DNA of 64,000 nucleotides from Phycisphaerales bacterium (GTDB taxonomy: Bacteria; Planctomycetota; Phycisphaerae; Phycisphaerales; SM1A02): assembly GCA_029247205.1 (NCBI GenBank), contig JAQWLT010000022.1:1-64000 (forward strand), given 5' to 3'. The notes beneath the pieces were generated by a model, which searched no databases, was not told where the DNA came from, and saw only the letters and a program-made list of their open reading frames with translations. The first letter of the stretch is position 1. Every line of letters starts with the position of its first letter. The position numbers and the translations under genes were made by a program. Below, one piece after another: positions 36,526 through 45,372 of this stretch.

Positions 36526-37974
36526 TCAAGTTTGAGTAAGCAATGCGCTTAGATTCTGTTCAGAGGCCTCCCCATCCGAGCCAGCCAAGGGCAGAATGAT
36601 GCTGAAAACAGCCCCTTCTGTAGGGGCTTGATCAACTTCAACCCGACCACCGTGGGCGATCGCAATATGTTTGACAATTGAGAGCCCCAGCCCCGTGCCG
36701 CCAACCTCTCGGCTTCGGCCCCCATCAACTCTGTAGAACCGCTCGAAAATACGGTTCCGATGCTCAGCGGCAATGCCCGGGCCATCATCAGTCACGCTGA
36801 TGTGCACCTCGCCATCACTGCCGGCCTGTGCAGCCAATACAACCACACCGGACTTTGGCCCATATCGAATGGCATTGACGACAAGATTCCCGAGGGCCTG
36901 CTCTAAAAGTCGCTGGATGCCAAAACACTCAAGATGTTCGCCGCAGTCAACCTGGAGCGTCACATCACGACTTGCGGCCTCGTCCGCGCAAGCACGGACC
37001 ACCTCATCAAGCAATTCATGAATCAAGAACGCCACTCGATCAGTTGATGATTCGGCGGTCGAACCTTCGAGTTTTGAAAGCGACAGCAAGTCCTCAATGA
37101 TCGCTGAGAGCCTTGAGGCATTCCGCTCAATGATCGTCGCATACTTCGCTCGCTCAGCTGATTGCGGCTCGCCAGCAAGCAATTCTGCATAGCCTTGAAT
37201 TGATGTGATTGGCGTGCGCAATTCGTGCGATACGTTGGCTGCAAAGTCGGCCCGCATATGTTCAAGCCGACGCAGACGAGTCACGTCGTCCAACATCAGA
37301 ACGATGCCCACAATATTTCCTGTGTCATCGTGTGTTGGCTCCGCGTGTACCACGATGCGTTGGCCGTTCGTTGAGTCCAGGACGAGTTCGGCCGCCTCGA
37401 CCGATCGCTCCACCATCGCGTTCGTGGCCAATGAATCGAGTTGGGGATCAACGCCAATCTCGAGGAGCGTGCGGCCGCGAACATCAAACTCATCCAACTC
37501 AAGTAAGGTCGTCGCAGCGGGATTCATATGAAGCACGTGGCCTGAGGTGCCCAGGGCGATCACGCCAGTCCGCATCGCTTGAAGAATGCCCTGGAGTTCG
37601 CCCTGCTGATGCCCAATTTGTAGAACCCGATCGCCCTGATCCATCGCGATTCGTTCAAGCGAAGCAGCAAGGGAGGCCATCGCCGATGGTAGGCCGCCAC
37701 CTCTCCTCCACTCAAAGTCGCCCTCGGATAACTGCTTCGCGCCCGCTGAGAGGTACTCGATGCTTTGCGTCCAACGACTCCCCACAATGTGGGTTGACAG
37801 GATTGTTGTGGCCAGAAGAAGCAGGAGCGAACCAAGAACAATTCCTAGTACGAGGGGCTGCGTAACAAAGATGGCAGCCACGCCACCAAGCACAATCGTT
37901 CCACAGACCTGCGTGCGCACAATGAGCTTGAATGCTGCGTTTGTACTTGGTCGTGGCTGCTGACTCGTGCTCAT
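36526..37974 (-). CDS. phoR: PhoR-like sensor histidine kinase
   Basis: A 482-aa membrane histidine kinase that would phosphorylate the adjacent PhoB. Two hydrophobic helices near residues 24-70 (VCGTIVLGGVAAIFV and VLGIVLGSLLLLLATTIL) are followed by a HAMP-like linker. A PAS domain spans about residues 130-240 (VIALGTSGHVLHMNPAA). HisKA has NVSHELRTPITSIQGYAELL with the phospho-His, and HATPase_c has the N box AIRYGPKSG region, GPGIAAEHRNRIFERF and GGTGLGLSIVKH. The ATG overlaps the phoB stop as ATGA. The architecture matches PhoR, and the operon supports it. Confidence 0.9.
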   Translation of the reverse strand: MSTSQQPRPSTNAAFKLIVRTQVCGTIVLGGVAAIFVTQPLVLGIVLGSLLLLLATTILSTHIVGSRWTQSIEYLSAGAKQLSEGDFEWRRGGGLPSAMASLAASLERIAMDQGDRVLQIGHQQGELQGILQAMRTGVIALGTSGHVLHMNPAATTLLELDEFDVRGRTLLEIGVDPQLDSLATNAMVERSVEAAELVLDSTNGQRIVVHAEPTHDDTGNIVGIVLMLDDVTRLRRLEHMRADFAANVSHELRTPITSIQGYAELLAGEPQSAERAKYATIIERNASRLSAIIEDLLSLSKLEGSTAESSTDRVAFLIHELLDEVVRACADEAASRDVTLQVDCGEHLECFGIQRLLEQALGNLVVNAIRYGPKSGVVVLAAQAGSDGEVHISVTDDGPGIAAEHRNRIFERFYRVDGGRSREVGGTGLGLSIVKHIAIAHGGRVEVDQAPTEGAVFSIILPLAGSDGEASEQNLSALLTQT

Positions 37975-38678
37975 GTTGACTCTGCTCGGAAGTCTTCCTC
38001 AAGTCGGTACCCAACGCCACGAATGGTCTCAATCAGAACGCCAGCCTTGCCAAGTTTTCTACGCAGCGCCGTAATATGCACATCGATCGTTCGGCTCGAC
38101 ATGACAACATATTTCCCATGAGTCGCCTCAATAATCTGCTGTCGTGTGCGGACAAATCCTGGTCTCGATGCCAAGTACTTCAAAATTTGATACTCGCCTG
38201 CGGTTACTTTAATCGGCGAGCCTTCAACACGAACCTCAAAACGGTCGGCATCGATCTGAATCATCCCACCATTTGGCGAGGTTGCTCGTGCCTGAAAATC
38301 TGCTCCTCTCCGAAGAACGCTACGAACGCGGGCAACCAGAACGCCCGCCGAAAATGGCTTGACAATGTAATCGTCTGCGCCAAGTTCAAGTCCGCAGACG
38401 ATGTCGGTCTCCTCACCACATGCCGTCAGCATGATGATTGGAATCTGCCGGGTGCGAGGCTCCCACTTCATGCGCCGGCACACTTCAAAACCATCTATGC
38501 CAGGCAACATGAGGTCCAAGAGCACAAGATCTACATCACATTTTTCGAGATGCCCAATCGCCGCCTCGCCAGTACTCACAAGTGTGCTTGAAAAACCAGC
38601 ACGCTCAAGATGCAAAAGAATGAGTTCAGCGATCTCCTGCTCGTCTTCTACAACGAGAATAGATTTGTCAGTCGCCAT
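37971..38678 (-). CDS. phoB: PhoB-like response regulator
   Basis: A 235-aa OmpR/PhoB-family transcription factor. The receiver domain contains ILVVEDEQEIAEL with its acidic pair, the phospho-acceptor Asp in DLVLLDLMLPGIDG and the conserved Lys in GADDYIVKPF. The C-terminal winged helix has VTAGEYQILKYLASRPGFVRTR and RTIDVHITALRRKLG. It likely activates phosphate-starvation genes, starting with its own operon. GAGGAG lies close upstream of the ATG and next to a small hairpin (38692-38709). tRNA-Cys is encoded upstream on the same strand. Confidence 0.92.
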   Translation of the reverse strand: MATDKSILVVEDEQEIAELILLHLERAGFSSTLVSTGEAAIGHLEKCDVDLVLLDLMLPGIDGFEVCRRMKWEPRTRQIPIIMLTACGEETDIVCGLELGADDYIVKPFSAGVLVARVRSVLRRGADFQARATSPNGGMIQIDADRFEVRVEGSPIKVTAGEYQILKYLASRPGFVRTRQQIIEATHGKYVVMSSRTIDVHITALRRKLGKAGVLIETIRGVGYRLEEDFRAEST

Positions 38679-38691
38679 TGCAATCTCCTCG

Positions 38692-38709
38692 CTCTCGCCT
38701 ATACGAGAG
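38692..38709 (-). promoter_or_regulatory. Hairpin beside the phoB ribosome binding site
   Basis: CTCTCG and CGAGAG pair around a six-base loop and sit directly before the GAGGAG of phoB on the minus strand. The structure may influence phoB translation. It is short and could be accidental. Confidence 0.25.
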
Positions 38710-38763
38710 GGCTCCGCTTGCCTGCATCGCCCCTTTCGGCGGGGTCGCCGTGGTCAAACCGGA

Positions 38764-38837
38764 AGGCCGAGGTGGGATTCGAACCCACGAATGCCGGATT
38801 TGCAATCCGGTCCCTTAGTCCACTTGGGCACTCGGCC
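38764..38837 (-). tRNA. tRNA-Cys (anticodon GCA)
   Basis: On the minus strand, acceptor GGCCGAG pairs with CTCGGCC and the discriminator is U, as conserved in cysteine tRNAs. The anticodon arm is CCGGA-TTGCAAA-TCCGG, giving GCA. The T arm GTGGGTTCGAATCCCAC is canonical. CCA is not encoded. It lies 85 bases upstream of phoB on the same strand. Confidence 0.96.
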
Positions 38838-38920
38838 GAGCGAGTGAGGCAGGATACATCCAGCCTGCGATCGAGGCAAAGGAAAGGCGTGAACTTGTCA
38901 GGGCGGATACGCTCAAGGGC

Positions 38921-39706
38921 ATGTTGACCGCCATTCTGATCTCCAGCACCGTACTGCTCGCCTCGGAACCAGCCCCAGTGGTACCAGGTGGGTCCATACT
39001 GACCAAGGTGGAGGGCGTCATGGTGCGTCCCCGGCCCACAGATCCGTGGCACTTCCGCATCACGGGCAAAGCAGCCGATCCGCAAGGACGCCACCGGGAC
39101 TTCGTGCTCATGCCAAACCGTGTACTCGAAGACATGGAGCGGGCCCAGGCAGACACAATTCAACAAGTCACATTCACTCTCTCTGGCAATGTGACTCTCT
39201 TTGAGGATCGTAATTGGATCATGCCGCGGCACGCCGAGGTTCACACGGGCCATGCACCCCGCGAAGAGCCTACGCACATACCGGCTGATCCGAGTGAGGA
39301 CATGCGAGATGGCGCATCAGATGGCGACAGCATCGCCGACATCGTGGCTGACTTGCAGTCGTCCATCAAAACACTTCCACGCACGCTTGACGCCGGCGCA
39401 GCTGAGGCGAGCGATATCACCGAGGAACCCGATGGAATGCTCATCCTCTCTCGTCGTGGACGACTCCTTCGCGGTCGCCATGGAGCATGGGTGTTCATCT
39501 TCGATGCCGACGCTTGGGGAGGGAACGATGCACCAGCAGTACTACTGCCGTCGGCCACGCTGCAGACACTTATCCAAACAGGCCGGAAGGGCGACTACCG
39601 AGACCCTGTTCATCTCAGTGGTTCAATGACAACGTATCGTGGAAGACGTTTCCTCCTGCCGACAGCTATGACGGAACTTCGCGAGCGGGCGAATCTGAGT
39701 CGATGA
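38921..39706 (+). CDS. Hypothetical exported protein
   Basis: A 261-aa protein with a short hydrophobic N-terminus (MLTAILISSTVLLASEP) suggesting export. Residues 25-110 look like a beta-rich domain (VMVRPRPTDPWHFRITG), with an acidic linker rich in D, E and A around residues 120-170. A C-terminal part (MLILSRRGRLLRGRHGAWVFIFDAD) resembles the first part in its strand pattern, and the ending RRFLLPTAMTELRERANLSR may bind a partner. No family is recognised. It precedes the diadenylate cyclase gene by 40 bases on the same strand and may be cotranscribed. Confidence 0.6.
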   Translation: MLTAILISSTVLLASEPAPVVPGGSILTKVEGVMVRPRPTDPWHFRITGKAADPQGRHRDFVLMPNRVLEDMERAQADTIQQVTFTLSGNVTLFEDRNWIMPRHAEVHTGHAPREEPTHIPADPSEDMRDGASDGDSIADIVADLQSSIKTLPRTLDAGAAEASDITEEPDGMLILSRRGRLLRGRHGAWVFIFDADAWGGNDAPAVLLPSATLQTLIQTGRKGDYRDPVHLSGSMTTYRGRRFLLPTAMTELRERANLSR

Positions 39707-39746
39707 GCCAAGCCAGCCACCCCGCCAACCAAACGGAACAAAGGTA

Positions 39747-40616
39747 ATGCCAGACCCCGCGATGGCAGCCATTTTGCTCGTCGAGGCTGCCGCCGGCATT
39801 GCTCGATCTATCGGTGCACGGTCCATCGTCATTTCGGTTGATGCCCTGCCAGAAGGATGTGAAGCACCGGAAGGAACACTACTGGTCACGCGACGGCCCC
39901 ATGACGACCGAAGAGCTGAGTCTCTCGGTCTTACCAAAGACTGCTTGTTGGACGTTCCTGAAGTTGAGCTTGACCGAATGGGTCAGGTGAAACTTGCCGC
40001 ACTTGTTGGTGTGTCGAGACGGAAGCTTGATCTTGCTGACACAGTTGTATTCTTGACTGGACCGTATCGTGGCCTAGTCGACAGCATGGTGATCTTGCAT
40101 CTCGGCGGTGAGTATGAACTCCTGCATGCCACCGGCCAACCAACAATTGCTGAGCATATCAAACGAACAGTTTTTCAACGAGCGCTTGATCTCGCGCTCT
40201 CACTTGGCGCACATGGGCGTGAGGGACGGCGCATTGGCGTTCTCATGGTGGTCGGCGACACCAGCGAAGTACTCACGCGATCTGAGCAAATGATTCTCAA
40301 TCCATTCCAGGGCTATCCGGAAAAGAGTCGCAATATTCTCGACCAGCGAATGACAGAAACAATTCGTGAATACGCCCAACTCGACGGCGCAATTTTAGTT
40401 CGGGGTAATGGCGTCATCGAGTCGGCCGGAACACGACTCATCGCCTCATCACGGCACAGCGTTGAAGCTGGATTGGGGGCCCGCCATGCAGCAGCTGCGG
40501 GTATCACCGACGCCACCCGATCCGTCGCCTTGACGGTCAGTGAGAGTGATGGCACCGTTCGCATCTGGCGTGCTGGAAAAATGGTGGCTTCACTTGAACC
40601 AGGAAGTCGCAGTTGA
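39747..40616 (+). CDS. dacZ: DacZ-like diadenylate cyclase (c-di-AMP synthase)
   Basis: A 289-aa cytoplasmic enzyme predicted to join two ATP molecules into c-di-AMP. The N-terminal 120 or so residues form an alpha/beta domain like the pyruvate-kinase C-terminal-type domain found in archaeal DacZ (MAAILLVEAAAGIARSIGAR, TVVFLTGPYRGLVDSMVIL). The DAC domain follows, with DGA at 213-215 (LDGAILVRGNGVIESAG) and RH at 246-247 (GLGARHAAAAGIT). The second basic residue of the canonical RHR is Ala here. SESDGTVRIW near the end also fits the domain. The lack of DisA or CdaA extensions and of membrane helices favours the DacZ class. Confidence 0.8.
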   Translation: MPDPAMAAILLVEAAAGIARSIGARSIVISVDALPEGCEAPEGTLLVTRRPHDDRRAESLGLTKDCLLDVPEVELDRMGQVKLAALVGVSRRKLDLADTVVFLTGPYRGLVDSMVILHLGGEYELLHATGQPTIAEHIKRTVFQRALDLALSLGAHGREGRRIGVLMVVGDTSEVLTRSEQMILNPFQGYPEKSRNILDQRMTETIREYAQLDGAILVRGNGVIESAGTRLIASSRHSVEAGLGARHAAAAGITDATRSVALTVSESDGTVRIWRAGKMVASLEPGSRS

Positions 40617-40643
40617 ACGGTTCACTGGTGTAGAATACTCAGC

Positions 40644-41108
40644 ATGAGTTACCCCACCGCAACGATTGAAACGACTGCTGGAACATTGACCCTTGAACTC
40701 TGGGATGATGTTGCGCCAAAGCATGTTGAGAACTTCCAAAAACTAGCCCGCGACGGCTTCTATGACGGCGTGAGTTTCCACCGAATCATCAAGAACTTCA
40801 TGATCCAGGGTGGCTGCCCGGATGGCACTGGCTCAGGAGGGCCTGGCTGGACGATCGACGCAGAATTCAATGACCGCGAGCATCACGAAGGTGTGTTGTC
40901 AATGGCTCGCACCGCCGACCCGAACTCAGCCGGCAGCCAGTTTTTCATCTGCCTTGGACGCGATCACTGCCAACACCTCGATGGCTCATATACCGCCTTT
41001 GGCAAAATCACAGATGGCATCGATGTCGTCCGCACAATCGGCTCCGTTGAAACAGATCATGCCGATGCCCCCGAAGAACCGGTCGGCATGCTGACTGTCA
41101 CTGTTTGA
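40644..41108 (+). CDS. Cyclophilin-type peptidyl-prolyl cis-trans isomerase
   Basis: A 154-aa single-domain cyclophilin without a signal peptide, so probably cytoplasmic. Conserved features are FHRIIKNFMIQGG (catalytic Arg in the second position of the motif), the active-site SMARTADPNSAGSQFFICL and LDGSYTAFGKITDGIDVV. It catalyses proline isomerisation in protein folding. It lies 27 bases after dacZ in the same direction and may share its transcript; the functional link is probably incidental. Confidence 0.93.
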   Translation: MSYPTATIETTAGTLTLELWDDVAPKHVENFQKLARDGFYDGVSFHRIIKNFMIQGGCPDGTGSGGPGWTIDAEFNDREHHEGVLSMARTADPNSAGSQFFICLGRDHCQHLDGSYTAFGKITDGIDVVRTIGSVETDHADAPEEPVGMLTVTV

Positions 41109-41147
41109 TCGGTGCGTCCAGGCCAGGCCTGAGGTCTTATACAGAAC

Positions 41148-42668
41148 CTATCTCAGTCGCTCGACGAGTCTCGCACGCACGCCTGCGGCATCAGCTGCTC
41201 CGCCGCTGGCTTTCATCACATGACCAATGATGCGACCCGCAGCAGCATCCTTGCCCGCGGCAAAGTCTTCACCCGCCTGCGGCTGAGCGGACAGTGCTTC
41301 ATCAATCCAGCCATCTAGTGCACCTGTGTCGCTGACCTGCAACAGGTTATTCGCCTCGGCAAGTTCACAGGCTGACTGATCTGACGTGCACATCGCCTCG
41401 AAAATAGTGGTGGCAGCCGATGAACCAACATCACCCGATGCACGCAACTCAATCAATCCACCCAGTTGCTCTGGGCTCACGCCGCAAGCATGAGCCTCAT
41501 CGCCGTTCGCTCCCGCAATTCGAGCAGCCGCATTGAGTGTCCACTTTGCTGCTTCCTGCGCCGCGGCCGCCTCATCTATTTTGCTGCCCGCTGCAGCCGC
41601 ACAAGCGCAGGCATCGAACCAGATCGCAGTTTCAGGACTCTCGGTTAGTGCGGCGGCGTCCTTGGACGACAAGCCCCATGCATCTTCGTAGCGTGCTCGC
41701 CGCTGCATTGGCAACTCTGGAAGCTTCGCCCGCACGCGATCTCGCCACGCGTCATCAACCTGAAGCGGAACGAGATCCGGCTCGGGGAAGTAGCGATAGT
41801 CGTGCGCGTCTTCCTTGCTTCGCTGCAAGATGGTCACACACTTTTCGTCATCCCATCCTCGTGTCGACTTGGCTCCAGGGCCCATCTCGATGCCATCTTC
41901 GAGCCACTGTTTGACCTGCCGATCAGCCTCGTGCTCAATAGCACCGTGCACTGCACGGAAAGAATTCAGGTTCTTAATTTCAGCAATTGGCGTGCGGGCC
42001 TCACTGCCATCTTCGAACGTGAGCACCATGTTGATGTTTGGCTCAAACCGCATATGTCCACGCTGCATAATGCCCTCGGTCACACCAAGCGCCCGGCAAA
42101 TAGAACGCAACTCGCGGCCAAATGTCACAGCGTCATCAGCACATGTAATGTCGGGCTCGGTCACAATTTCCAAAAGCGGTGTTCCAGATCGGTTGTAGTC
42201 GATGATCGATCCGTCGCAACGCTGTCCACCCGGCAAGTCGTGGCTTGACTTACCGGTGTCCTCTTCAAGATGCGCTCGTGTAATACGGATTGGCCCGGTT
42301 CCGCCAGCGGCGAGTGGTATTTCCATACAACCCTCGGCGCACAGCGGGTGTTCATACTGACTAATTTGATAGCCCTTGGGTAAGTCTGGATAGAAGTAAT
42401 TCTTACGATCCCAACTGCATTGATCTGGAATCCTGCACCCGATTGCCATGCCAACAAGCATGGACATCTCGATGGCATCGTGATTCATGGTCGGCAACGC
42501 GCCTGGTAAACCGAGCGAAACAGGATCGCAAAGCGAATTTGGCGGCGAGTCGTAGAAGTCGGGGTGAGCAACATTGGGTGCCCGCGAGAACATCTTGGTC
42601 CGCGTCGCAAGTTCAACATGAACTTCCATTCCAACAATCAATCGTGTATGTGAGATCGCACTTTTCAT
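41148..42668 (-). CDS. gatB: Aspartyl/glutamyl-tRNA(Asn/Gln) amidotransferase subunit B
   Basis: GatB activates Glu-tRNA(Gln) or Asp-tRNA(Asn) for transamidation together with GatA and GatC. The 506-aa protein shows GMEVHVELATRTKMFSRAPN at the start, LGLPGALPTMN, KNYFYPDLPKGYQISQYEHPL, and DYNRSGTPLLEIVTEPD, all characteristic. The tail domain (GatB/Yqey) ends the protein. ATG 42668 is chosen over the adjacent TTG at 42671 used in the ORF track. The stop of the GH57 gene lies three bases upstream, so the two may be cotranscribed. gatA and gatC are not in this window. Confidence 0.96.
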   Translation of the reverse strand: MKSAISHTRLIVGMEVHVELATRTKMFSRAPNVAHPDFYDSPPNSLCDPVSLGLPGALPTMNHDAIEMSMLVGMAIGCRIPDQCSWDRKNYFYPDLPKGYQISQYEHPLCAEGCMEIPLAAGGTGPIRITRAHLEEDTGKSSHDLPGGQRCDGSIIDYNRSGTPLLEIVTEPDITCADDAVTFGRELRSICRALGVTEGIMQRGHMRFEPNINMVLTFEDGSEARTPIAEIKNLNSFRAVHGAIEHEADRQVKQWLEDGIEMGPGAKSTRGWDDEKCVTILQRSKEDAHDYRYFPEPDLVPLQVDDAWRDRVRAKLPELPMQRRARYEDAWGLSSKDAAALTESPETAIWFDACACAAAAGSKIDEAAAAQEAAKWTLNAAARIAGANGDEAHACGVSPEQLGGLIELRASGDVGSSAATTIFEAMCTSDQSACELAEANNLLQVSDTGALDGWIDEALSAQPQAGEDFAAGKDAAAGRIIGHVMKASGGAADAAGVRARLVERLR

Positions 42669-42671
42669 CAA

Positions 42672-43883
42672 TCAAGCTCCGCTTCGAACTCGTAGATTAT
42701 CAAGCACATTCATGAAGTTAATATAGGCATCGTAAGGGCTGTCATATGGACTGAAGTACTTGTGCACATCACCATCGGCCCAGTACTTGGTGCACATGTA
42801 ATAGAGATGGTCTGACGTCGTTAACTTTCGCCAGTCTTCAAGAATATATTCGTCGCCTGCTACATGAGCTTCGCGGACCGGACCCTCTAGACGGTACAAC
42901 TCAGCTGCCGCGTTGTCTTGCATGGCGTTGCCAAGCCATGCGCTGAGATCCCGCTCTGAGTCTGCCCAAGACACTGGATCTGGCGCTTTGTATACACCAA
43001 CTGGGTCGTATCGCTCAATTGCTTCTCGTACAGTCACAAAGTCATTTTGGCCCGGATTGACTTCAAATAAAGCTGCTGGCAAAGCGTCGAGAAAGTCAAA
43101 GATGCCACTGTCCGCCCATTGGTGCTCACCAAATGTTTCATAGTCCATAAAGAGGTTGCAAAGATGGCCGTCGCCATTGATCTGGTCGACCCATTTGGCA
43201 AAGCGACTAGCATCAAGCGGCCATTCAGACCAGTTGCGATCAGAAAAACGGAACGCAATGTCGTCGCTTAATCGATAGTTCTTGAGCAACAGACGAAGCG
43301 GCGCTGAGGGTAGGTATTCACCACATCCTGAAGGCACATAGGGGTACGCAGGCGATCGATCGCCAAGTAGTCTGTCAACACCCTCCGTCAGCATGCCCTT
43401 AAACCGCTTGGTGCCGACGACCAACTCGCTAATGCGATCAGAATAAATGAGTTCGGTATTACGGAACACAACTGGTTCAATACCAAAGAGATCACGCATG
43501 AGCGAGACATGGTTCTCTACCTGCGATGCGAATTCAGCGGGAGCGTACAACGCCGTCAGCGAATGATGACTGGTTTCGGCAAGAAAATCAGCGCACCCGG
43601 TCGCAGCACACTGCTGGAGCAAATCAAGCACATCTGGCGCCCAACTCTTCATTTGCTCGATGGCGGTACCAGAGATAGAAAAACTGACTTTGAATCGACC
43701 TTCATGCCGCTTCATCAGATCGAGCATCAATGCGGTCGCTGGCCGGTAACACTTGCCAGCCACCTTTTCCATGATCGCCTGATTTGACTCACTATCAAAA
43801 TAAAACGGATCGCTTTGGAAAACGGAATAACGGCGAAGACGAAAGGGTTGGTGGATTTGAAAGTAAAAACAGACAGATGCCAT
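42672..43883 (-). CDS. Glycoside hydrolase family 57 protein (alpha-amylase-like)
   Basis: A 403-aa GH57 enzyme, probably intracellular since no signal peptide is seen. It begins SVCFYFQIHQPFRLRR (the HQP motif of GH57 region 1). The likely nucleophile is the Glu in VVFRNTELIYSD and the acid/base Asp is in LFMDYETFGEH, both standard GH57 positions. It probably cleaves or transfers alpha-glucans such as glycogen or maltodextrin. It immediately precedes gatB and is divergent from pyrE, with 57 bases between starts. Confidence 0.88.
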   Translation of the reverse strand: MASVCFYFQIHQPFRLRRYSVFQSDPFYFDSESNQAIMEKVAGKCYRPATALMLDLMKRHEGRFKVSFSISGTAIEQMKSWAPDVLDLLQQCAATGCADFLAETSHHSLTALYAPAEFASQVENHVSLMRDLFGIEPVVFRNTELIYSDRISELVVGTKRFKGMLTEGVDRLLGDRSPAYPYVPSGCGEYLPSAPLRLLLKNYRLSDDIAFRFSDRNWSEWPLDASRFAKWVDQINGDGHLCNLFMDYETFGEHQWADSGIFDFLDALPAALFEVNPGQNDFVTVREAIERYDPVGVYKAPDPVSWADSERDLSAWLGNAMQDNAAAELYRLEGPVREAHVAGDEYILEDWRKLTTSDHLYYMCTKYWADGDVHKYFSPYDSPYDAYINFMNVLDNLRVRSGA

Positions 43884-43940
43884 GAGGCGAGCAGATTAGC
43901 AGGACTGCGTGCATTGGCTGGACTGAGTAGGCTTCACATC

Positions 43941-44474
43941 ATGGACAAACTTGAACTTGCCGCACGGATTGCTGAGACCGCTGTGCTTCGGGGCCAATTT
44001 ACCCTTCGAAGCGGCCGCACAAGCACTTGGTACATCGATAAATATCGTTTCTCAACCAAGCCTGATATTCTTCGATCGCTTGGTGGCATGATCGCCGCGA
44101 GCATTCCAGAAGGCACCACTTTGCTGGCCGGCGCAGAACTTGGTGGCATTCCACTGGTGACCACGGCCGCGATGGCCGCTGACCTTCCCTGCCTCTTTGT
44201 GAGAAATCAAAAGAAAGACTATGGAACGGCGCAACGATTTGAGGGTGCTGTAGAAGCAAGCGATCACGTTGTTTTGGTTGAGGATGTTGCAACAACGGGT
44301 GGACAAGTACTGGAGGCGGCAGTCGACATCGCCGAGACGGGCGCCACAGTCAGTACGATCGTTGCTGTAGTCGATCGCATGCAGGGTGCGCGTGAACGGA
44401 TCGAAGAGGCCGGCTACGCATTCCTTCCGCTCTTTACGGTTAAGGACTTGGGGATCGATCCTTCGCAGCCATAA
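43941..44474 (+). CDS. pyrE: Orotate phosphoribosyltransferase
   Basis: Catalyses the formation of orotidine 5'-phosphate from orotate and PRPP in pyrimidine synthesis. The 177-aa protein starts MDKLELAARIAE, has FTLRSGRTSTWYIDKYRF, which is typical of this enzyme, and carries the PRPP-binding motif VVLVEDVATTGGQ. ATG 43941 removes 42 residues from the ORF track that lie in the divergent promoter region and look non-coding. Its final 35 bases overlap the convergent flippase-like gene. Confidence 0.92.
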   Translation: MDKLELAARIAETAVLRGQFTLRSGRTSTWYIDKYRFSTKPDILRSLGGMIAASIPEGTTLLAGAELGGIPLVTTAAMAADLPCLFVRNQKKDYGTAQRFEGAVEASDHVVLVEDVATTGGQVLEAAVDIAETGATVSTIVAVVDRMQGARERIEEAGYAFLPLFTVKDLGIDPSQP

Positions 44475-45372
44475 CTACTGCCGCCGCTCGTAAGCGTCTT
44501 CCCAGTCCTCGGCCAGTGACGAGGGTAAGTGGGAGCATCACGACAAAGGTGGCAGCGCGAACCAGTAAGTCTGCGAGCACACCAAGCACCAGGGCGTCGG
44601 GAATAAACTGCAACTGAGCGTTCATCCAACCGACGGCCCACTCGCGCAAGCCTGGCGCTCCGCCGACAAATGGGACACTCGAAGCAATCGATGCGGTGCC
44701 GGAAATCGCCGCGGACATACCTCCATCAAGCGTTGCGCCCAATAAGTGAAAGGCCGCCACATAACGAATGGCGGACACGCCCAGATCAATCCAACACGAC
44801 GCTGCCGCAAGTGCCGGCAATCTCGCCGCAGTTGGTAGCGACAAAAGAAGAAATCCCACCAGCACACTGAGCCACGCTGCGATGATCAATCCGGTGCCGC
44901 CACCACCAAGTATCCACGCCAATGCCAGCAACACGACTCCCGCAAACAGTCCGAGCAATCGAACCGATACAATTGCCACACCTGCCCGCATAGGCTGAAT
45001 TCCGTGCACTACTCTGTGGTATCCAATCCTGCCAATAGCACCAGGCCAAAGCGGCAACATGTTAAGCAGCGTCGAAAATACGACAAGCGTAGACATCTCA
45101 CCAAGCCGCACTCGCACGCCAGAAGTGCGAGCAAGCATTAACACTTGTGAAACCGCCGAAACTGGAACAGACGCGAGTACCCCCGCAAACAACAACAAGA
45201 GCCACCATGGATTTGGGTGTGTGAGCGCTGCCCAAGCATGGGCGACCTCGCCTGACTTAGAAACGATCAACCAGATGGCTCCAGCGAGGAGCAACATGGC
45301 AATGACCGAGCCTACAATTTTCCAGCGATGCCACTTCCTCCCCGAAAGTGATGTGTCAAGGCTTCGATTCAC
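44440..45372 (-). CDS. Second flippase-like integral membrane protein (LPG-synthase transmembrane family)
   Basis: About 310 aa with roughly seven to eight hydrophobic helices, beginning WKIVGSVIAMLLLAGAIWLIV. The family core appears as LLNMLPLWPGAIGRIGYHRVVHG and, late, SSVPFVGGAPGLREWAVGW. It belongs to the same UPF0104-like group as the arn-linked protein but is only distantly similar to it and has no aminoacyltransferase domain. The start is uncertain: GTG 45372 overlaps the upstream stop by 17 bases and has GGAA six bases upstream, and ATG 45453 is the alternative. It is downstream of the TPR-like gene on the same strand. Its transport substrate is unknown. Confidence 0.65.
   Translation of the reverse strand: MNRSLDTSLSGRKWHRWKIVGSVIAMLLLAGAIWLIVSKSGEVAHAWAALTHPNPWWLLLLFAGVLASVPVSAVSQVLMLARTSGVRVRLGEMSTLVVFSTLLNMLPLWPGAIGRIGYHRVVHGIQPMRAGVAIVSVRLLGLFAGVVLLALAWILGGGGTGLIIAAWLSVLVGFLLLSLPTAARLPALAAASCWIDLGVSAIRYVAAFHLLGATLDGGMSAAISGTASIASSVPFVGGAPGLREWAVGWMNAQLQFIPDALVLGVLADLLVRAATFVVMLPLTLVTGRGLGRRLRAAAVVMAAKDRSPSP

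Noticed and set aside
38725-38745. CCCC/GGGG hairpin after tRNA-Cys as terminator
   Set aside because: The stem is short and the pairing is ambiguous, so it was not listed.
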